A DNA stretch of 64,000 nucleotides from Bradyrhizobium erythrophlei (GCF_900129505.1 NZ_LT670818.1:3691001-3755000), one strand, 5' to 3'; numbered from the stretch's first letter, positions 34,405 to 43,446 are shown. Numbers and translations are program-made. The notes: generated from the sequence alone by a model not told the origin.

Positions 34405-35714
34405 GCGAATTGGCCGCCACTTCCGAATTGCGGGCCGTCGTCGGAGAGCTGCGGCGTCAGCAGGTGATGGACCTGGTGCGCGGCGCCGCGTTCATAGGCA
34501 CCCTGTTGCTGGCCTGGATAACACTGCATCCATTCGTCGACCTCGGTAACCAGCAGCTCAAGGATACCACCACCGGCAACGAGACGGCGACCTATCTGGT
34601 GTTCGGCGGCATCACCGTGCTGACGGTCGCGCTCGCGATGCGCGACAACATGCGGGGCCTCGCGACGCTGCTGACGCCGGCTTACCTCCTGTTTGGCGGC
34701 TGGATCGTCGTCACGGTGGTGCTGTCGCTGGACCCCGGCACCTCGGTCAAGCGCTTTGCGCTGACGGCCTGCGTCATTGCGGTAGCCGCGGCGCTGCCGC
34801 TGCTGGCGAAATCCCAGGGCGAATTGGTGCGCTGGTTCAGCATCGCCGCGCTGGCGCTGCTGGCGGTTTGCTATCTCGGGATACTGCTGGTGCCCAACCT
34901 GTCGATTCATCTCGCGACCGATATCCAGGAACCGCAGCTGGCGGGAAATTGGCGGGGCGCGTTCGGCCACAAGAATGTGGCGGCGTCCGTGATGGCGATG
35001 GTGGTGTTTCTCGGCATCTACGTCGTCCGCTCCGGCGCGTGGCTTTCCGGCGCCTCCGTCGTCGTGCTGGCGTCGCTGTTCCTGCTCAATACCGCCAGCA
35101 AAAGCTCGCTGGCGCTGATCCTGCTGGTGCTGGCGCTGACCTCGCTGACGTCAATCGTGCGCAGCTACTGGCTGCGCGCGGTGATGCTGTTGGCCCCATT
35201 GATGGTACTCGCGCTGCTCGGCGTCGGCACGGTGATGAATGAGAGCCTCGCCGCGATCGCAAAACTGCTGCCGCTGGATTCGAGTTTCACGGGCCGCACC
35301 GACATCTGGGAATTCGCACTGCAGTCGCTGCAGCTGCGCCTGGCGACAGGCTACGGCTTCGAGGCGTTCTGGGGCACCGACGCGATTCGCAATGTTCCGC
35401 AGGGCTTGGAGTGGGCGGAATACGCCTCGCACAGCCATAACGGATATCTCGACACCGCGTTGTCGATGGGGTTGCCGGGATTGGCATTGCTGATAGCCGT
35501 ATTGGTCCTCGTACCCTTGAGGAATTTTCAGACTGCCGACAGCGGCGGCAACAACGGACCGCTGACAATGGCGTTCCTGCGCATCTGGCTGTTCGGCCTC
35601 TATCTCTCCTCGCTGGAGAGTTTCTTTCTCGATCGCGCCGATCCCACCTGGTTCACGTTTCTTGTGGCGGTGTTTGGCCTGCATTATCTGGCGCGATTCC
35701 GGGCGAGGGAGTGA
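34401..35714 (+). CDS. ExoQ/O-antigen ligase-like polymerase (Wzy_C type)
   Basis: The 437-residue membrane protein has about 10-12 hydrophobic segments. It carries the ligase/ExoQ motifs WRGAFGHKNVAASVMAM, the periplasmic-loop string FTGRTDIWEF, and AEYASHSHNGYLDTALSMGLPGL. ExoQ-like proteins polymerise repeat units in the periplasm; related WaaL proteins join O-antigen to lipid A. Because a Wzx and a Wzz/Wzc-like protein are encoded nearby, polymerase is preferred. The TTG start at 34401 overlaps the upstream stop (TTGA). Its last 62 bases overlap the convergent GT4 gene. Confidence 0.88.
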   Translation: MSELAATSELRAVVGELRRQQVMDLVRGAAFIGTLLLAWITLHPFVDLGNQQLKDTTTGNETATYLVFGGITVLTVALAMRDNMRGLATLLTPAYLLFGGWIVVTVVLSLDPGTSVKRFALTACVIAVAAALPLLAKSQGELVRWFSIAALALLAVCYLGILLVPNLSIHLATDIQEPQLAGNWRGAFGHKNVAASVMAMVVFLGIYVVRSGAWLSGASVVVLASLFLLNTASKSSLALILLVLALTSLTSIVRSYWLRAVMLLAPLMVLALLGVGTVMNESLAAIAKLLPLDSSFTGRTDIWEFALQSLQLRLATGYGFEAFWGTDAIRNVPQGLEWAEYASHSHNGYLDTALSMGLPGLALLIAVLVLVPLRNFQTADSGGNNGPLTMAFLRIWLFGLYLSSLESFFLDRADPTWFTFLVAVFGLHYLARFRARE

Positions 35715-36810
35715 GGCCGTCGAATTGCGCCCGCACAGCCATCGCGACCTCATGCCACCAGCCGTCGAAATCGAACCGGGCCTGCACCGAGGGTAATTCC
35801 AGCGCCGCCAGGATGCTGTCGGCATAGACCTCGTCATCCGATCCGCGCGGCACCAGTACGATCGCGCCGCGATCGATCAATTCCCTGAAACGCGGGTGAT
35901 GGTCGAACTCGTCGGGCTCGGTCGGGCCGGTGACGATGACCGGGCGGCCCGTTTGCGCACAGGCAATGATGCTGGAACGCCGCGCGGTAAGGCCCTCATC
36001 GAGCGGGTAGCAGAAGGCGTCGACTTGGCTGAACAGGCCGAACACCTCATGGCCGGAGGCGACATAACCGCTGACCAGGACATCGTCGATGATGCCGAGT
36101 TCGGCGGCGCGGGCGTAAAACGTTTGTTCGACGTTGTCGACGCCGCGGATGAACGATCCGACATAGACGATCAACGGCTTCCGACCGCGCTCCCGCAGGA
36201 TCGCGCCGATGCGGAGCAGCGCGTTCGGCTGCTTGCCCGGGTAGATCGATCCAAAATGGCCGATCACCAGTCGTCCATCCTCCCGCGCGGCGGCGATGCG
36301 CTGTCGCAATTTGGAATCGACGATCCCTGCGGGGGCTTCGATGTTCGGCGGCAGAGGTGCCAGCACGCATTTTCGCGCCGTCCAGCCGACCAGTGGATCG
36401 TCGGCGAGTTCGCGCCGCACCAGCGGCGAGAACATCACGATGGTGTCGGCAAGCAACAGCGCCGGAAGATAGGTGATGCGGCGCAGCCGGTGCAGGCCGG
36501 CCCATTCATGCAGGATCAGCATGACGCGCCGCCCGCGCAGCCGCGCGATCAATAGTGCCACGAGCGGCCGAAACAACACGCGCTTCCAGGCCACGATGGG
36601 GAAGTTGCAGACCACGTTCCGCGCCGACCCGATCGCGCGCCAGATCTCGGCGAGCGACCCTTCCGACCGGGTCAGGGTTAACGTGATGCAACTGCCGGGA
36701 TCGAGCTTTTCGATGCCCTCGCCCAACAGGCGGGTGAATTGTCCGACGCCGCATTGCATTTGCGCGCCGGCGCCAAGAAACAGCGCTTGATATGCGGGTT
36801 CTGAAGCCAT
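35653..36810 (-). CDS. GT-B (GT4-like) glycosyltransferase
   Basis: The 385-residue protein has a GT4-like layout: FLGAGAQMQCGVGQFTRLL as the N-terminal donor-loop glycines, VMLILHEWAGL mid-way, LVIGHFGSIYPGKQPNALLRI at the interdomain linker, VSGYVASGHEVFGLFSQVDAFCYPLDEG, and an ExE-like region replaced by SSIIACAQTGRPVIVTG. It adds a sugar from a nucleotide donor on the cytoplasmic side. It is on the opposite strand to the polymerase, and the two 3' ends overlap by 62 bases. Its start is followed upstream by a dispersed repeat. Confidence 0.85.
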   Translation of the reverse strand: MASEPAYQALFLGAGAQMQCGVGQFTRLLGEGIEKLDPGSCITLTLTRSEGSLAEIWRAIGSARNVVCNFPIVAWKRVLFRPLVALLIARLRGRRVMLILHEWAGLHRLRRITYLPALLLADTIVMFSPLVRRELADDPLVGWTARKCVLAPLPPNIEAPAGIVDSKLRQRIAAAREDGRLVIGHFGSIYPGKQPNALLRIGAILRERGRKPLIVYVGSFIRGVDNVEQTFYARAAELGIIDDVLVSGYVASGHEVFGLFSQVDAFCYPLDEGLTARRSSIIACAQTGRPVIVTGPTEPDEFDHHPRFRELIDRGAIVLVPRGSDDEVYADSILAALELPSVQARFDFDGWWHEVAMAVRAQFDGLTPSPGIAPDNAGQTPPQET

Positions 36811-36831
36811 GTACGGTCGCGGCGCCTTCCT

Positions 36832-36892
36832 GAAGCGTTTTCGAGCGAGGTGGTAGCGGTTCTCACGAAGAAAAACACGTCAAACCAGACTC
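36832..36892. repeat. Dispersed GCGTTTTCGAGCGAGGTGG element, copy 2
   Basis: The copy begins GAAGCGTTTTCGAGCGAGGT and continues with CACGAAGAAAAACACGTCAA and AAAA. It is more diverged than copies 1 and 3 and lies 22 bases before the GT4 gene's start codon, in the 285-base gap to the next gene. The rest of that gap (36893-37095) shows nothing recognisable beyond a possible promoter. Confidence 0.65.
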
Positions 36893-37095
36893 AAAAGTTC
36901 CGCATTAGCCATACATAGCAGACATTATCTTAACGTAAGCGGCGGTGATTGCCCCGGGCATCCATCTTGCCAGATAAAGGGGGCGGATCGGCCCTTCGCC
37001 TCATATCGGGACAAGGGACGCCCCGAGTTTGCGAGCGCATCGGGCGTTCCGGTACAGCGCGGAAAGCGCGCTGGATGAAGGTACGGGCGATAGGA

Positions 37096-38299
37096 ATGGC
37101 AGAGACAGGTGCGATAGCGGTGCTGGCCGATGGGGGACATCCTACCGCGCGCGAAATATCCCGGGCGGAGGGGTTTCGAGTCGAGTTTGTCCGCGACTGG
37201 AAGCAGGCTTTCGCGCGCTGGAACGACATCGACTCGTCGACGCCGTTCCAGGATCGTCGCTGGCTCGATGCATGGTATGCGGCATTCGCCAATCTTTCCC
37301 AGGTCCAGCCGTTGATCGCCGTCGTCCACGACGCGGCCACGTCGGAACAGGTCGCCTTGTTGCCGCTGGTCCGGCGGATGCAGAACGGTGTCCGTATCGT
37401 GGAATTTGCCGACCTCAACCTGACCGATTACAACGCACCGCTGTTGGCCGCGTCAGCGCCGCGCAAATGCAGCGCGGGCGCACGTATTATGGCGCGATCT
37501 TCTGAGCGCGCTGAAGCGCCTGCCGGGCGGCGCCGATCTCATTCGGCTGCGCAAGATGCCGCTAGATCTCGCGAACGGGCCTAATCCGCTGGCGCTGCTC
37601 GATGGCGCAAGGCCGTGCCCGCTGAACGGCAATTTGGTCACGACCGGCGATGATTTCGACGCCTACCGCTATTCGCTGGAACGGACCGTCCGCAAGAACC
37701 TGGAGCGCAGCTGGCGCGTGTTCACGCGCGACCCTGCCGCACAATTCCGGATCATCACCGATCGCAACGAAGCGCTGCGCGTGCTTTCGACGATGGGGAT
37801 CCAGCAGGGTGCGCGGATGCGGCACTTAGGTTTGAACTTCGTGCTCGACGATGAAACCTCGGTGGCGTTCTACCGGCATCTGGTCGGCGCAGGTCTGGAC
37901 AGCGGCTATGCCGTGCTATCGGCGCTGACAGTCGGCGACGAAGTGGTGGCGACGTTGCTCGGCATTCGCAGCGGTTCGCGCTACGTGATGTTGCGCAGCA
38001 GCCATGCCGGCGAAAAGTGGTCGCATTGCTCGCCGGGCCGGCTGATCATCAAGCGCACGATGGCCGCGCTGCATCAGGACGGCGTCAGAAGCTTCGATTT
38101 CTCTATCGGCAATTATGCCTATAAGCGTCGGTTCGCGGTGGCGCCGCTGCCGCTCGTCGATCTCACCGCGGCATTGGGCTGGCGCGGAACGCCCTATGTG
38201 CTGCGCGACCACGCGGTGCGTCAACTCCGCCGCTTTCCGCGGCTGGCCGCCTGCCTGAGCCGCCTGATCGGAAAACGGCCGACGCGCGAAGAGAGCTAA
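37096..38299 (+). pseudogene. FemAB/CelD-like GNAT acetyltransferase, frameshifted
   Basis: The reading frame begins near ATG 37096 (MAETGAIAVLADGGH) and codes well through LTDYNAPLLAASAPR. It then changes frame at about 37465-37467. Removing one A from the AAA run restores APRNAARAHVLWRDLLSALK and continues to the stop at 38299, about 400 residues in all. Motifs such as TPFQDRRWLDAWYAAF, LNFVLDDETSVAFYRHLV and VRSFDFSIGNYAYKRRF match the Acetyltransf_6 (CelD/BcsL-like) family linked to polysaccharide modification. It may be a real pseudogene or a one-base sequence error. The last bases overlap the stop of the convergent DUF5996 gene. Confidence 0.8.
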
Positions 38300-39243
38300 A
38301 TCAGCCGCACCACGCCCGGCTGGCCCAGTGCGCATTCCAGCGCGTCGCGGTCCCATTGCGCGGCGTTGGCCGCGGCTTCATAGGTGCTTTGCAGGAAATC
38401 GAGCAATGCCTGGTTCGGCTCAGCGGCGTTGCGTACGGCATCGTAGGGCAGAATGAATTCGCCTAACGCCTCGCTGAAGAATGCCGCGTCCGGCCGCACT
38501 TGGGTGGTGCGGAGGCCGGGTGGCTCCGGATAAGCTTAGGAATAGAACGCGGGATAGTCGATCGCGCCGCCGCCGGGCCAGAAGCCGGCGCTGCTCACCT
38601 CATGCGAATAGGCTTCGCACGCGACCTCGTCGGATAGATGCGGCACGCCGCCGGGATGCCGCGGCGCGCGTCGCCCCGAAAATCGCGTCACCGCGAGATC
38701 AAAGCTGCCCCAGAAGAAATGCACCGGGCTGGCCTTGCCGAGGAAGCCGGTGCGGAACTGCTTGAACACCCGGTCGGCATTGGTCAGGATCTGGAAGAAC
38801 CGCCGCACTGCATCCGGGTCGTAACTGGCGTGCTGTTTGTCCTGGGAGAACCGGATCGGGTCCGGCAACTCGTTCGGCATCTCGTCGATGACGACGTGAA
38901 TGCCAAGCTCCGCGAGCGCGGTCATGAGGGCGGCGTAGAAGCTCGAGACCGAGTGTCCGGCCAGAGCAAATTCCCGCGTGGTGCCGTCGCTGGTCGAAAT
39001 CCGCAAGGCATGATCGATAAAGTCGAGATCGATCTGAAATGTGCCGGCGCCGTCTTGAATCGGCGAGGTCGTCAGGCCGCGCGCAGTGACGTACAGCGCG
39101 ATATGCCATGAATGGTTCAGCCAGGGGGTGCGGACCAGGCGTATCTTGCCGATGATCTGGGTCCACAGATGCAGCGTTGCATAAGTCTCGCGCCACGCCG
39201 CGGCCGGCAAGTCAGGCCACGCGTTTTGCGAAGCGTCATTCAT
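38296..39243 (-). pseudogene. DUF5996 protein gene with in-frame stop codon
   Basis: From ATG 39243 (MNDASQNAWPDLPAAAWRET) the frame codes through DYPAFYS, hits TAA at 38536-38538, and continues in the same frame as AYPEPPGLRTTQVRPDAAFF to a TAG at 38296, about 315 codons. The text either side reads as one continuous protein, so a single substitution (tyrosine TAC/TAT to TAA is the simplest) has split it. Family members are about 300 residues and of unknown function; I recall them as DUF5996. The truncated 235-residue product may still fold. Confidence 0.78.
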
Positions 39244-39275
39244 GGGTCACCATCTTTCATTGGCGTTTCCGCGCG

Positions 39276-39304
39276 AAAAGGCCGGGCGCGATCGGCCCGG
39301 CCTT
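39276..39304 (-). terminator. Rho-independent terminator after the 56-residue gene
   Basis: AAGGCCGGGC (39278-39287) and GCCCGGCCTT (39295-39304) form a perfect 10-bp stem with a 7-base loop. On the minus strand the stem runs into TTTT. It ends transcription of the small gene at 39340-39510 and separates it from the DUF5996 gene. Confidence 0.75.
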
Positions 39305-39339
39305 TATATGCCAACTGACGGCTGAAAGGGATCGGTGCG

Positions 39340-39510
39340 TTACTTCTTCGCGTCCTTGGCGAAGGCGGCATCCACTTCGTCTTTCTTGATGCGGGCCGTG
39401 GGATCGCCGGGTTGGCCGAGATTTTGCTCCTCGGTGCCGTCCCCCATCATGCCGGGATGCGACGTGGCGGGCTTCTTCTTGGCGTCCTTGGGATCAGGCT
39501 TGCTGGTCAT
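39340..39510 (-). CDS. Small lysine-rich hypothetical protein, 56 residues
   Basis: The frame ATG 39510 to TAA 39340 encodes MTSKPDPKDAKKKPATSHPG and ends DAAFAKDAKK. It is hydrophilic, with many Lys, Asp, Pro and Gly, and no membrane segment, so probably disordered. GGAGA stands ten bases upstream, and a clear terminator follows at 39276-39304. That makes it a well-bounded single-gene unit. I do not recognise the function. Confidence 0.7.
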   Translation of the reverse strand: MTSKPDPKDAKKKPATSHPGMMGDGTEEQNLGQPGDPTARIKKDEVDAAFAKDAKK

Positions 39511-39634
39511 TTTTCAGGTCTCCGGGCGCGAATGCGCCTGAGCCAACCGTGCGAACACCGACCGGTTCCACGGAAGCACGGAATTGGGCATCACGAAAAA
39601 CTTACCCCGGCGCCTCGAAGGGGAGGATGACCGA

Positions 39635-39766
39635 TCACGACCCGGGACATTCCGGGCACCGCCGCTTGCCGCGCGAGGCACGGAACAGGCTGCGGCACCA
39701 CCAGCGCCGCGCAACTGCCTGCACCGGATTGCGCGCCAGGTGATAGATAAAAAGAAGTTCGATCAT
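39635..39766 (-). CDS. Possible 43-residue membrane/basic peptide
   Basis: The frame from ATG 39766 encodes MIELLFIYHLARNPVQAVAR followed by a basic, cysteine-containing tail (RRWWCRSLF...RRCPECPGS). It has a short hydrophobic start and one C-x-x-C pair. No convincing ribosome site is present. It lies in the 344-base gap 39511-39854, in which I see nothing else. It is listed only as a possibility. Confidence 0.25.
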   Translation of the reverse strand: MIELLFIYHLARNPVQAVARRWWCRSLFRASRGKRRCPECPGS

Positions 39767-39854
39767 GGCAAAGTCCGTCGTCCCCGGACGACACAGGTGG
39801 GACGGCATTCACGAATGAGAATGCCGCCCGCATCGCATCAGCCATGCATGCAGT

Positions 39855-40454
39855 TCAACCATGCAGTTTTTTGGCGGTCTCCGCGATCACGCGTCCTTGA
39901 TAGCGGGCGCCGGCGAGTTCGTTCGCGGTCGGCTGGCGGCTGCCGTCGCCGCCGGTGATCGTGGTCGCGCCATAGGGTGAGCCACCGGTGACGTCGTTGA
40001 GCTCCATCTGGCCGGAGAAACCGTAGTTGAGGCCGATAATGGTCATGCCGAAATGCAACAGATTGGTGATAATCGAGAACAGCGTGGTTTCCTGGCCGCC
40101 ATGCTGGCTCGCGGTCGAGGTGAAGGCGCCACCGACCTTGCCGTGCAGGGCGCCTTTCATCCAGAGGCCGCCGGCCTGATCGAGGAAATTCGCCATCTGC
40201 GACGACATGCGGCCAAAGCGCGTGCCGGTGCCGACGATGATGGCGTCGTAATTCGCAAGCTCATCGATCTTGGCCACCGGGGCAGCCTGGTCGAGCTTGT
40301 AATGCGACGCCTTGGCGACGGCTTCCGGCACCAGCTCCGGCACCCGCTTGATGTCGACCGTGGCGCCGGCCTCGCGCGCGCCTTCGGCGACGGCATTCGC
40401 CATCGCTTCGATGTGACCGTAGGCGGAATAATAGAGAACGAGAACTTTTGTCAT
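39855..40454 (-). CDS. wrbA: NAD(P)H:quinone oxidoreductase, WrbA type
   Basis: The 199-residue flavodoxin-fold protein has the FMN phosphate loop [19 protein letters not shown], the WrbA string [21 protein letters not shown], and [20 protein letters not shown]. The C-terminal [20 protein letters not shown] is typical. It reduces quinones by two electrons, avoiding semiquinones, as a cytoplasmic tetramer. It lies with the NTF2-like, pirin and SDR genes on the minus strand, which suggests an electrophile or quinone stress group. Confidence 0.93.
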   Translation of the reverse strand: MTKVLVLYYSAYGHIEAMANAVAEGAREAGATVDIKRVPELVPEAVAKASHYKLDQAAPVAKIDELANYDAIIVGTGTRFGRMSSQMANFLDQAGGLWMKGALHGKVGGAFTSTASQHGGQETTLFSIITNLLHFGMTIIGLNYGFSGQMELNDVTGGSPYGATTITGGDGSRQPTANELAGARYQGRVIAETAKKLHG

Positions 40455-40492
40455 GGTAGCGACCTTTTTGGTTGGGTGAGGAATGTTGTGGT

Positions 40493-40864
40493 TCAGGCGG
40501 GGGGTTGATCGAGGAACGTATAGAGCGCGGCGATCTGGTCGCCGCGAACGACGATCACGTCGAGCCCGGTGATTCGCTCTGGGTCTTCGGCGGGCCCGTA
40601 GCTCCAGGCCAGACGGCCCGAATCCGTGCGCACTTGAGCTGCGCCTCTCTCCTTGAATACGTAGCCGGGCAAGAGTTCATGCAGAGCCGCGACTGCCCCA
40701 TCGAGCGCTTCGCGGCCTACGTGACGTTGGTGAGGATCGGAGAACACGACATCTTCGACGAAGATTTCTGCGATAGCGGCACGACGCCTTGACGTGTCGT
40801 TTTCTCCAAACACATCAAGGAGATTCCGCTTTAAAAGCGTTTCGATGGTTGATGTGTCGGCCAT
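40493..40864 (-). CDS. NTF2/SnoaL-like protein
   Basis: The 123-residue single-domain protein has the NTF2-like pattern: an initial helix ([20 protein letters not shown]), [24 protein letters not shown], and the strand-rich end [27 protein letters not shown]. Such small cone-fold proteins are hydrolases, isomerases or ligand binders. There is no specific catalytic signature. It is 38 bases upstream of wrbA in the transcription order and probably co-transcribed with it. Confidence 0.75.
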   Translation of the reverse strand: MADTSTIETLLKRNLLDVFGENDTSRRRAAIAEIFVEDVVFSDPHQRHVGREALDGAVAALHELLPGYVFKERGAAQVRTDSGRLAWSYGPAEDPERITGLDVIVVRGDQIAALYTFLDQPPA

Positions 40865-40892
40865 GAATGCCTCCCTTCAAAACGGATACGGT

Positions 40893-41591
40893 TCACGCCG
40901 CGTCGACCAGCACCAGTTCGGAATCCTCCAGCGCGGTGATCCTGAGCTGTTGTTCATCGCGAATCGCGGCGCCGTCGCGGGCGTTGACGCGCACGCCGTT
41001 GACCTCGACCGCGCCCGCCGCCGGCACCAGATAGAGATTGCGCGATGCGCGGGGCGCGTATTCGGCGGTCTCGCCGGCCTTCAGCGTGGTGGCAAGCACC
41101 CTTGCATCGGCGCGGATCGGCAGCGCGTCCTTGTCGTCCTTGTACCCGCTGGCGATGGTAACGAGCTTGCCGGAGCGATCCGGCTTCGGGAACGGCTTCG
41201 CGCCCCAGGTCGGCTGGCCGCCATCCGTCGTCGGCTCAATCCAGATCTGGAAGATCTTGGTCTTGGTCGGCTCCAGATTGTATTCGGAGTGGCGGATGCC
41301 GCTTCCCGCGCTCATCACCTGCACGTCGCCCGCCTCGGTACGGCCCTTGTTGCCGAGACTGTCCTGATGGGTGATCGCGCCCTCGCGGACATAGGTGATG
41401 ATCTCCATGTTGGAATGGGGATGCGCGGGAAAGCCGCTGTTCGGCGCGATTTCGTCGTCGTTCCACACCCGCAGCGCGCCATGTCCCATATTGCCCGGGT
41501 CATAATAATTGGCGAACGAGAAGTGGTGTTTTGCCTTCAGCCAGCCGTGATCGGCGCCGCCGAGTTTTGCGAATGGTTTGAGTTCGATCAT
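40893..41591 (-). CDS. Pirin family protein (YhaK/quercetinase-like)
   Basis: The 232-residue bicupin has the pirin metal site: FPAHPHSNMEIITYVREG holds two His and a Glu, and SAGSGIRHSEYN the following His. GDVQVMSAGSG and FQIWIEPT are typical strands. Bacterial pirins include quercetin 2,3-dioxygenases and redox-sensing proteins. ATG 41591 (MIELKPFAKLGGADHG) is chosen because AAGGAAG stands upstream and family members begin this way; an earlier frame start is rejected. It sits in the electrophile/redox gene group. Confidence 0.88.
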   Translation of the reverse strand: MIELKPFAKLGGADHGWLKAKHHFSFANYYDPGNMGHGALRVWNDDEIAPNSGFPAHPHSNMEIITYVREGAITHQDSLGNKGRTEAGDVQVMSAGSGIRHSEYNLEPTKTKIFQIWIEPTTDGGQPTWGAKPFPKPDRSGKLVTIASGYKDDKDALPIRADARVLATTLKAGETAEYAPRASRNLYLVPAAGAVEVNGVRVNARDGAAIRDEQQLRITALEDSELVLVDAA

Positions 41592-41665
41592 GGGATTCTT
41601 CCTTTGGAGTTTTGATATTAGTGCCGGCCGCGCCATGCGCCCGGCGTCGTACGAGAGGTTTCGAA

Positions 41666-42418
41666 TTAGGCGCCGAAGCCGCCGTCGACATTCAGCACCG
41701 TGCCGGTCACGAACGACGCGCCGGGGCTGGCGAGGAAGACGACGCCGGCGGCGATCTCTTCCGCGGTGCCGAAGCGCTGCAGCGCATGCTGGCTGCGCTG
41801 GGCCTCGGCGAACGCGCCGCCGTCCTTCGGATTCATGTCGGTGTCGATCGAGCCGGGCTGCAGCACGTTGACGGTGATGCCGCGTGGGCCGAGGTCGCGC
41901 GCCGCGCCCTTGCTGTAACCGGCGATCGCGGCCTTGGTGGCGGCGTAGTCGGCAAGACCGGGAAACGAGGCGCGGGTGGCAATCCCCGACCCGATGGTGA
42001 CGATGCGTCCGCCTTCGCCCATCAGCCGTGACGCCGCACGGATCGCGGTGATCACGCCGTGCACATTGATGGCGTCCTGACGGTTGAACGCCGCGACATC
42101 GCTATTGGCATCGTCGACCGCGCCGTTGACTGCCACGGCCGCGTTGTTGACGAGGATGTCGAGCCGCCCGAAATGCTTGGCGACATCCTTCACCAATTGA
42201 TCGACTTCCGCGGACGATGCCTGATCGGCCCTGAAGGCGCGGGCTTCGACGCCCTTGGCTTTCAGTTCTTTTACGACCGCTTCCGCCTTGTCGGGGGAGG
42301 CGACGTAGCTGATAGCGACGTTGGCGCCTTCATCGGCGAGTGCGCGGGCGCTGGCTGCGCCGATGCCGCGCGAGCCGCCGGTGACGAGGGCAACCTTTGC
42401 CGTGAGGGTCTTGGCCAT
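41666..42418 (-). CDS. Short-chain dehydrogenase/reductase (SDR)
   Basis: The 250-residue classical SDR has the cofactor loop VTGGSRGIGAASARAL, the structural NNAAV, an active-site serine in VTIGSGIATRAS, and the catalytic YAATK. It uses NAD(P) to oxidise or reduce an unidentified alcohol or ketone. ATG 42418 has GGAG upstream. The gene is divergent from the LysR regulator at 42535, with a palindrome between them, so it is probably that regulator's target. Confidence 0.9.
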   Translation of the reverse strand: MAKTLTAKVALVTGGSRGIGAASARALADEGANVAISYVASPDKAEAVVKELKAKGVEARAFRADQASSAEVDQLVKDVAKHFGRLDILVNNAAVAVNGAVDDANSDVAAFNRQDAINVHGVITAIRAASRLMGEGGRIVTIGSGIATRASFPGLADYAATKAAIAGYSKGAARDLGPRGITVNVLQPGSIDTDMNPKDGGAFAEAQRSQHALQRFGTAEEIAAGVVFLASPGASFVTGTVLNVDGGFGA

Positions 42419-42490
42419 TGCATTTCTCCGTCGTTCGAATTCCGTTGACGTCTGGATATGGACTTCCCGGCGGCTTATAAATAGAAACTG

Positions 42491-42509
42491 TGGAAACGTA
42501 TTGTTTCCA
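42491..42509. promoter_or_regulatory. TGGAAAC-N5-GTTTCCA palindrome between SDR and lysR
   Basis: TGGAAAC (42491-42497) and GTTTCCA (42503-42509) are perfect inverted arms. They lie 73 bases from the SDR start and 26 bases from the LysR start. A TATAAT hexamer follows at 42517-42522 towards the LysR gene. This matches the position of an autoregulatory LysR operator. Confidence 0.6.
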
Positions 42510-42534
42510 TATTTGCTATAATGGGACGGCCCGC

Positions 42535-43446
42535 ATGGCAAAACTTCCTGATTTCGAAGGCCTCGCTATTTTCGCGAAAGTCGTGGAATTACGGTCGTTT
42601 GCGGCGGCCGCCAGCGAGCTTGCGCTGTCCAAGGCCACGGTGTCGAAGGCCGTCACCCGGCTGGAAGAGCGGCTCGGCGCGCGGCTGTTCAACCGCACCT
42701 CGCGGCGCCTCGCTTTGACCGATGCCGGCCAAAAACTGTCCGAACGCGCCACGCGGCTTTTGGCTGACGGCGAGGCGGCAGAGAATGAGGCGCTGGCGCA
42801 GTCGGTGGCGCCGCGCGGGCTGGTGCGGTTCGCCGTGCCGATGACGTTCGGGGTCAAGACGGTAGCGCCGATCCTGCCGCAGTTTTTGGAGCAATATCCC
42901 GACGTCTCGATCGACCTGCATCTCAGCGACGCCATGGTGGATCTGATCGGGGAGGGTTTTGACGCGGGCCTGCGGATCGCGAGCTTGCCGGATTCCTCCC
43001 TCATCGCGCGCCGGCTGTGCGCGATGCCGCGCTACACCGTGGCGGCGCCCGCGTATCTCGAGCGTTACGGCCGCCCGACGCATCCGATGCATCTCGCGCA
43101 GCATAAGTGCCTCGGCTACGCTTATCTCTCGACGGCCGGCGTCTGGAATTACACCAATTCCGCCGGCGAGCAGGCGAGCGTGCGCCCCGCGGGACCGCTG
43201 CGCGTCAACAATGGCGAGGCGCTGATGCCGGCTCTATTGGCAGGGCTCGGCATCGCCGATCTGCCGGAGTTCATCGTCGGCGATGCCATCGCCTCGGGCG
43301 AGGTCGAGGTGATCCTGAAGGACTGGAAGCAGACCGAAGGCTCGGTGCATCTGGTGACGCCGCCCGGCGGCCCGCGCCCCGCGCGCGTCGAGGTGCTGGC
43401 GGATTTCCTGACCAAGCAGTTTGCGAAGGGAAAGAAACGGAAGTGA
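42535..43446 (+). CDS. LysR-family regulator of the SDR/redox genes
   Basis: The 303-residue protein has an N-terminal helix-turn-helix (DFEGLAIFAKVVELRSFAAAA, then SKATVSKAVTRLEERLGARLF) and an effector domain including VRFAVPMTFGVKTVAPIL. ATG 42535 (MAKLPDFEGL) is preferred, as family members start about ten residues before the helix-turn-helix. It is divergent from the SDR gene across a perfect palindrome. It is a CrgA/DsdC-like LTTR of unknown inducer. Confidence 0.9.
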   Translation: MAKLPDFEGLAIFAKVVELRSFAAAASELALSKATVSKAVTRLEERLGARLFNRTSRRLALTDAGQKLSERATRLLADGEAAENEALAQSVAPRGLVRFAVPMTFGVKTVAPILPQFLEQYPDVSIDLHLSDAMVDLIGEGFDAGLRIASLPDSSLIARRLCAMPRYTVAAPAYLERYGRPTHPMHLAQHKCLGYAYLSTAGVWNYTNSAGEQASVRPAGPLRVNNGEALMPALLAGLGIADLPEFIVGDAIASGEVEVILKDWKQTEGSVHLVTPPGGPRPARVEVLADFLTKQFAKGKKRK

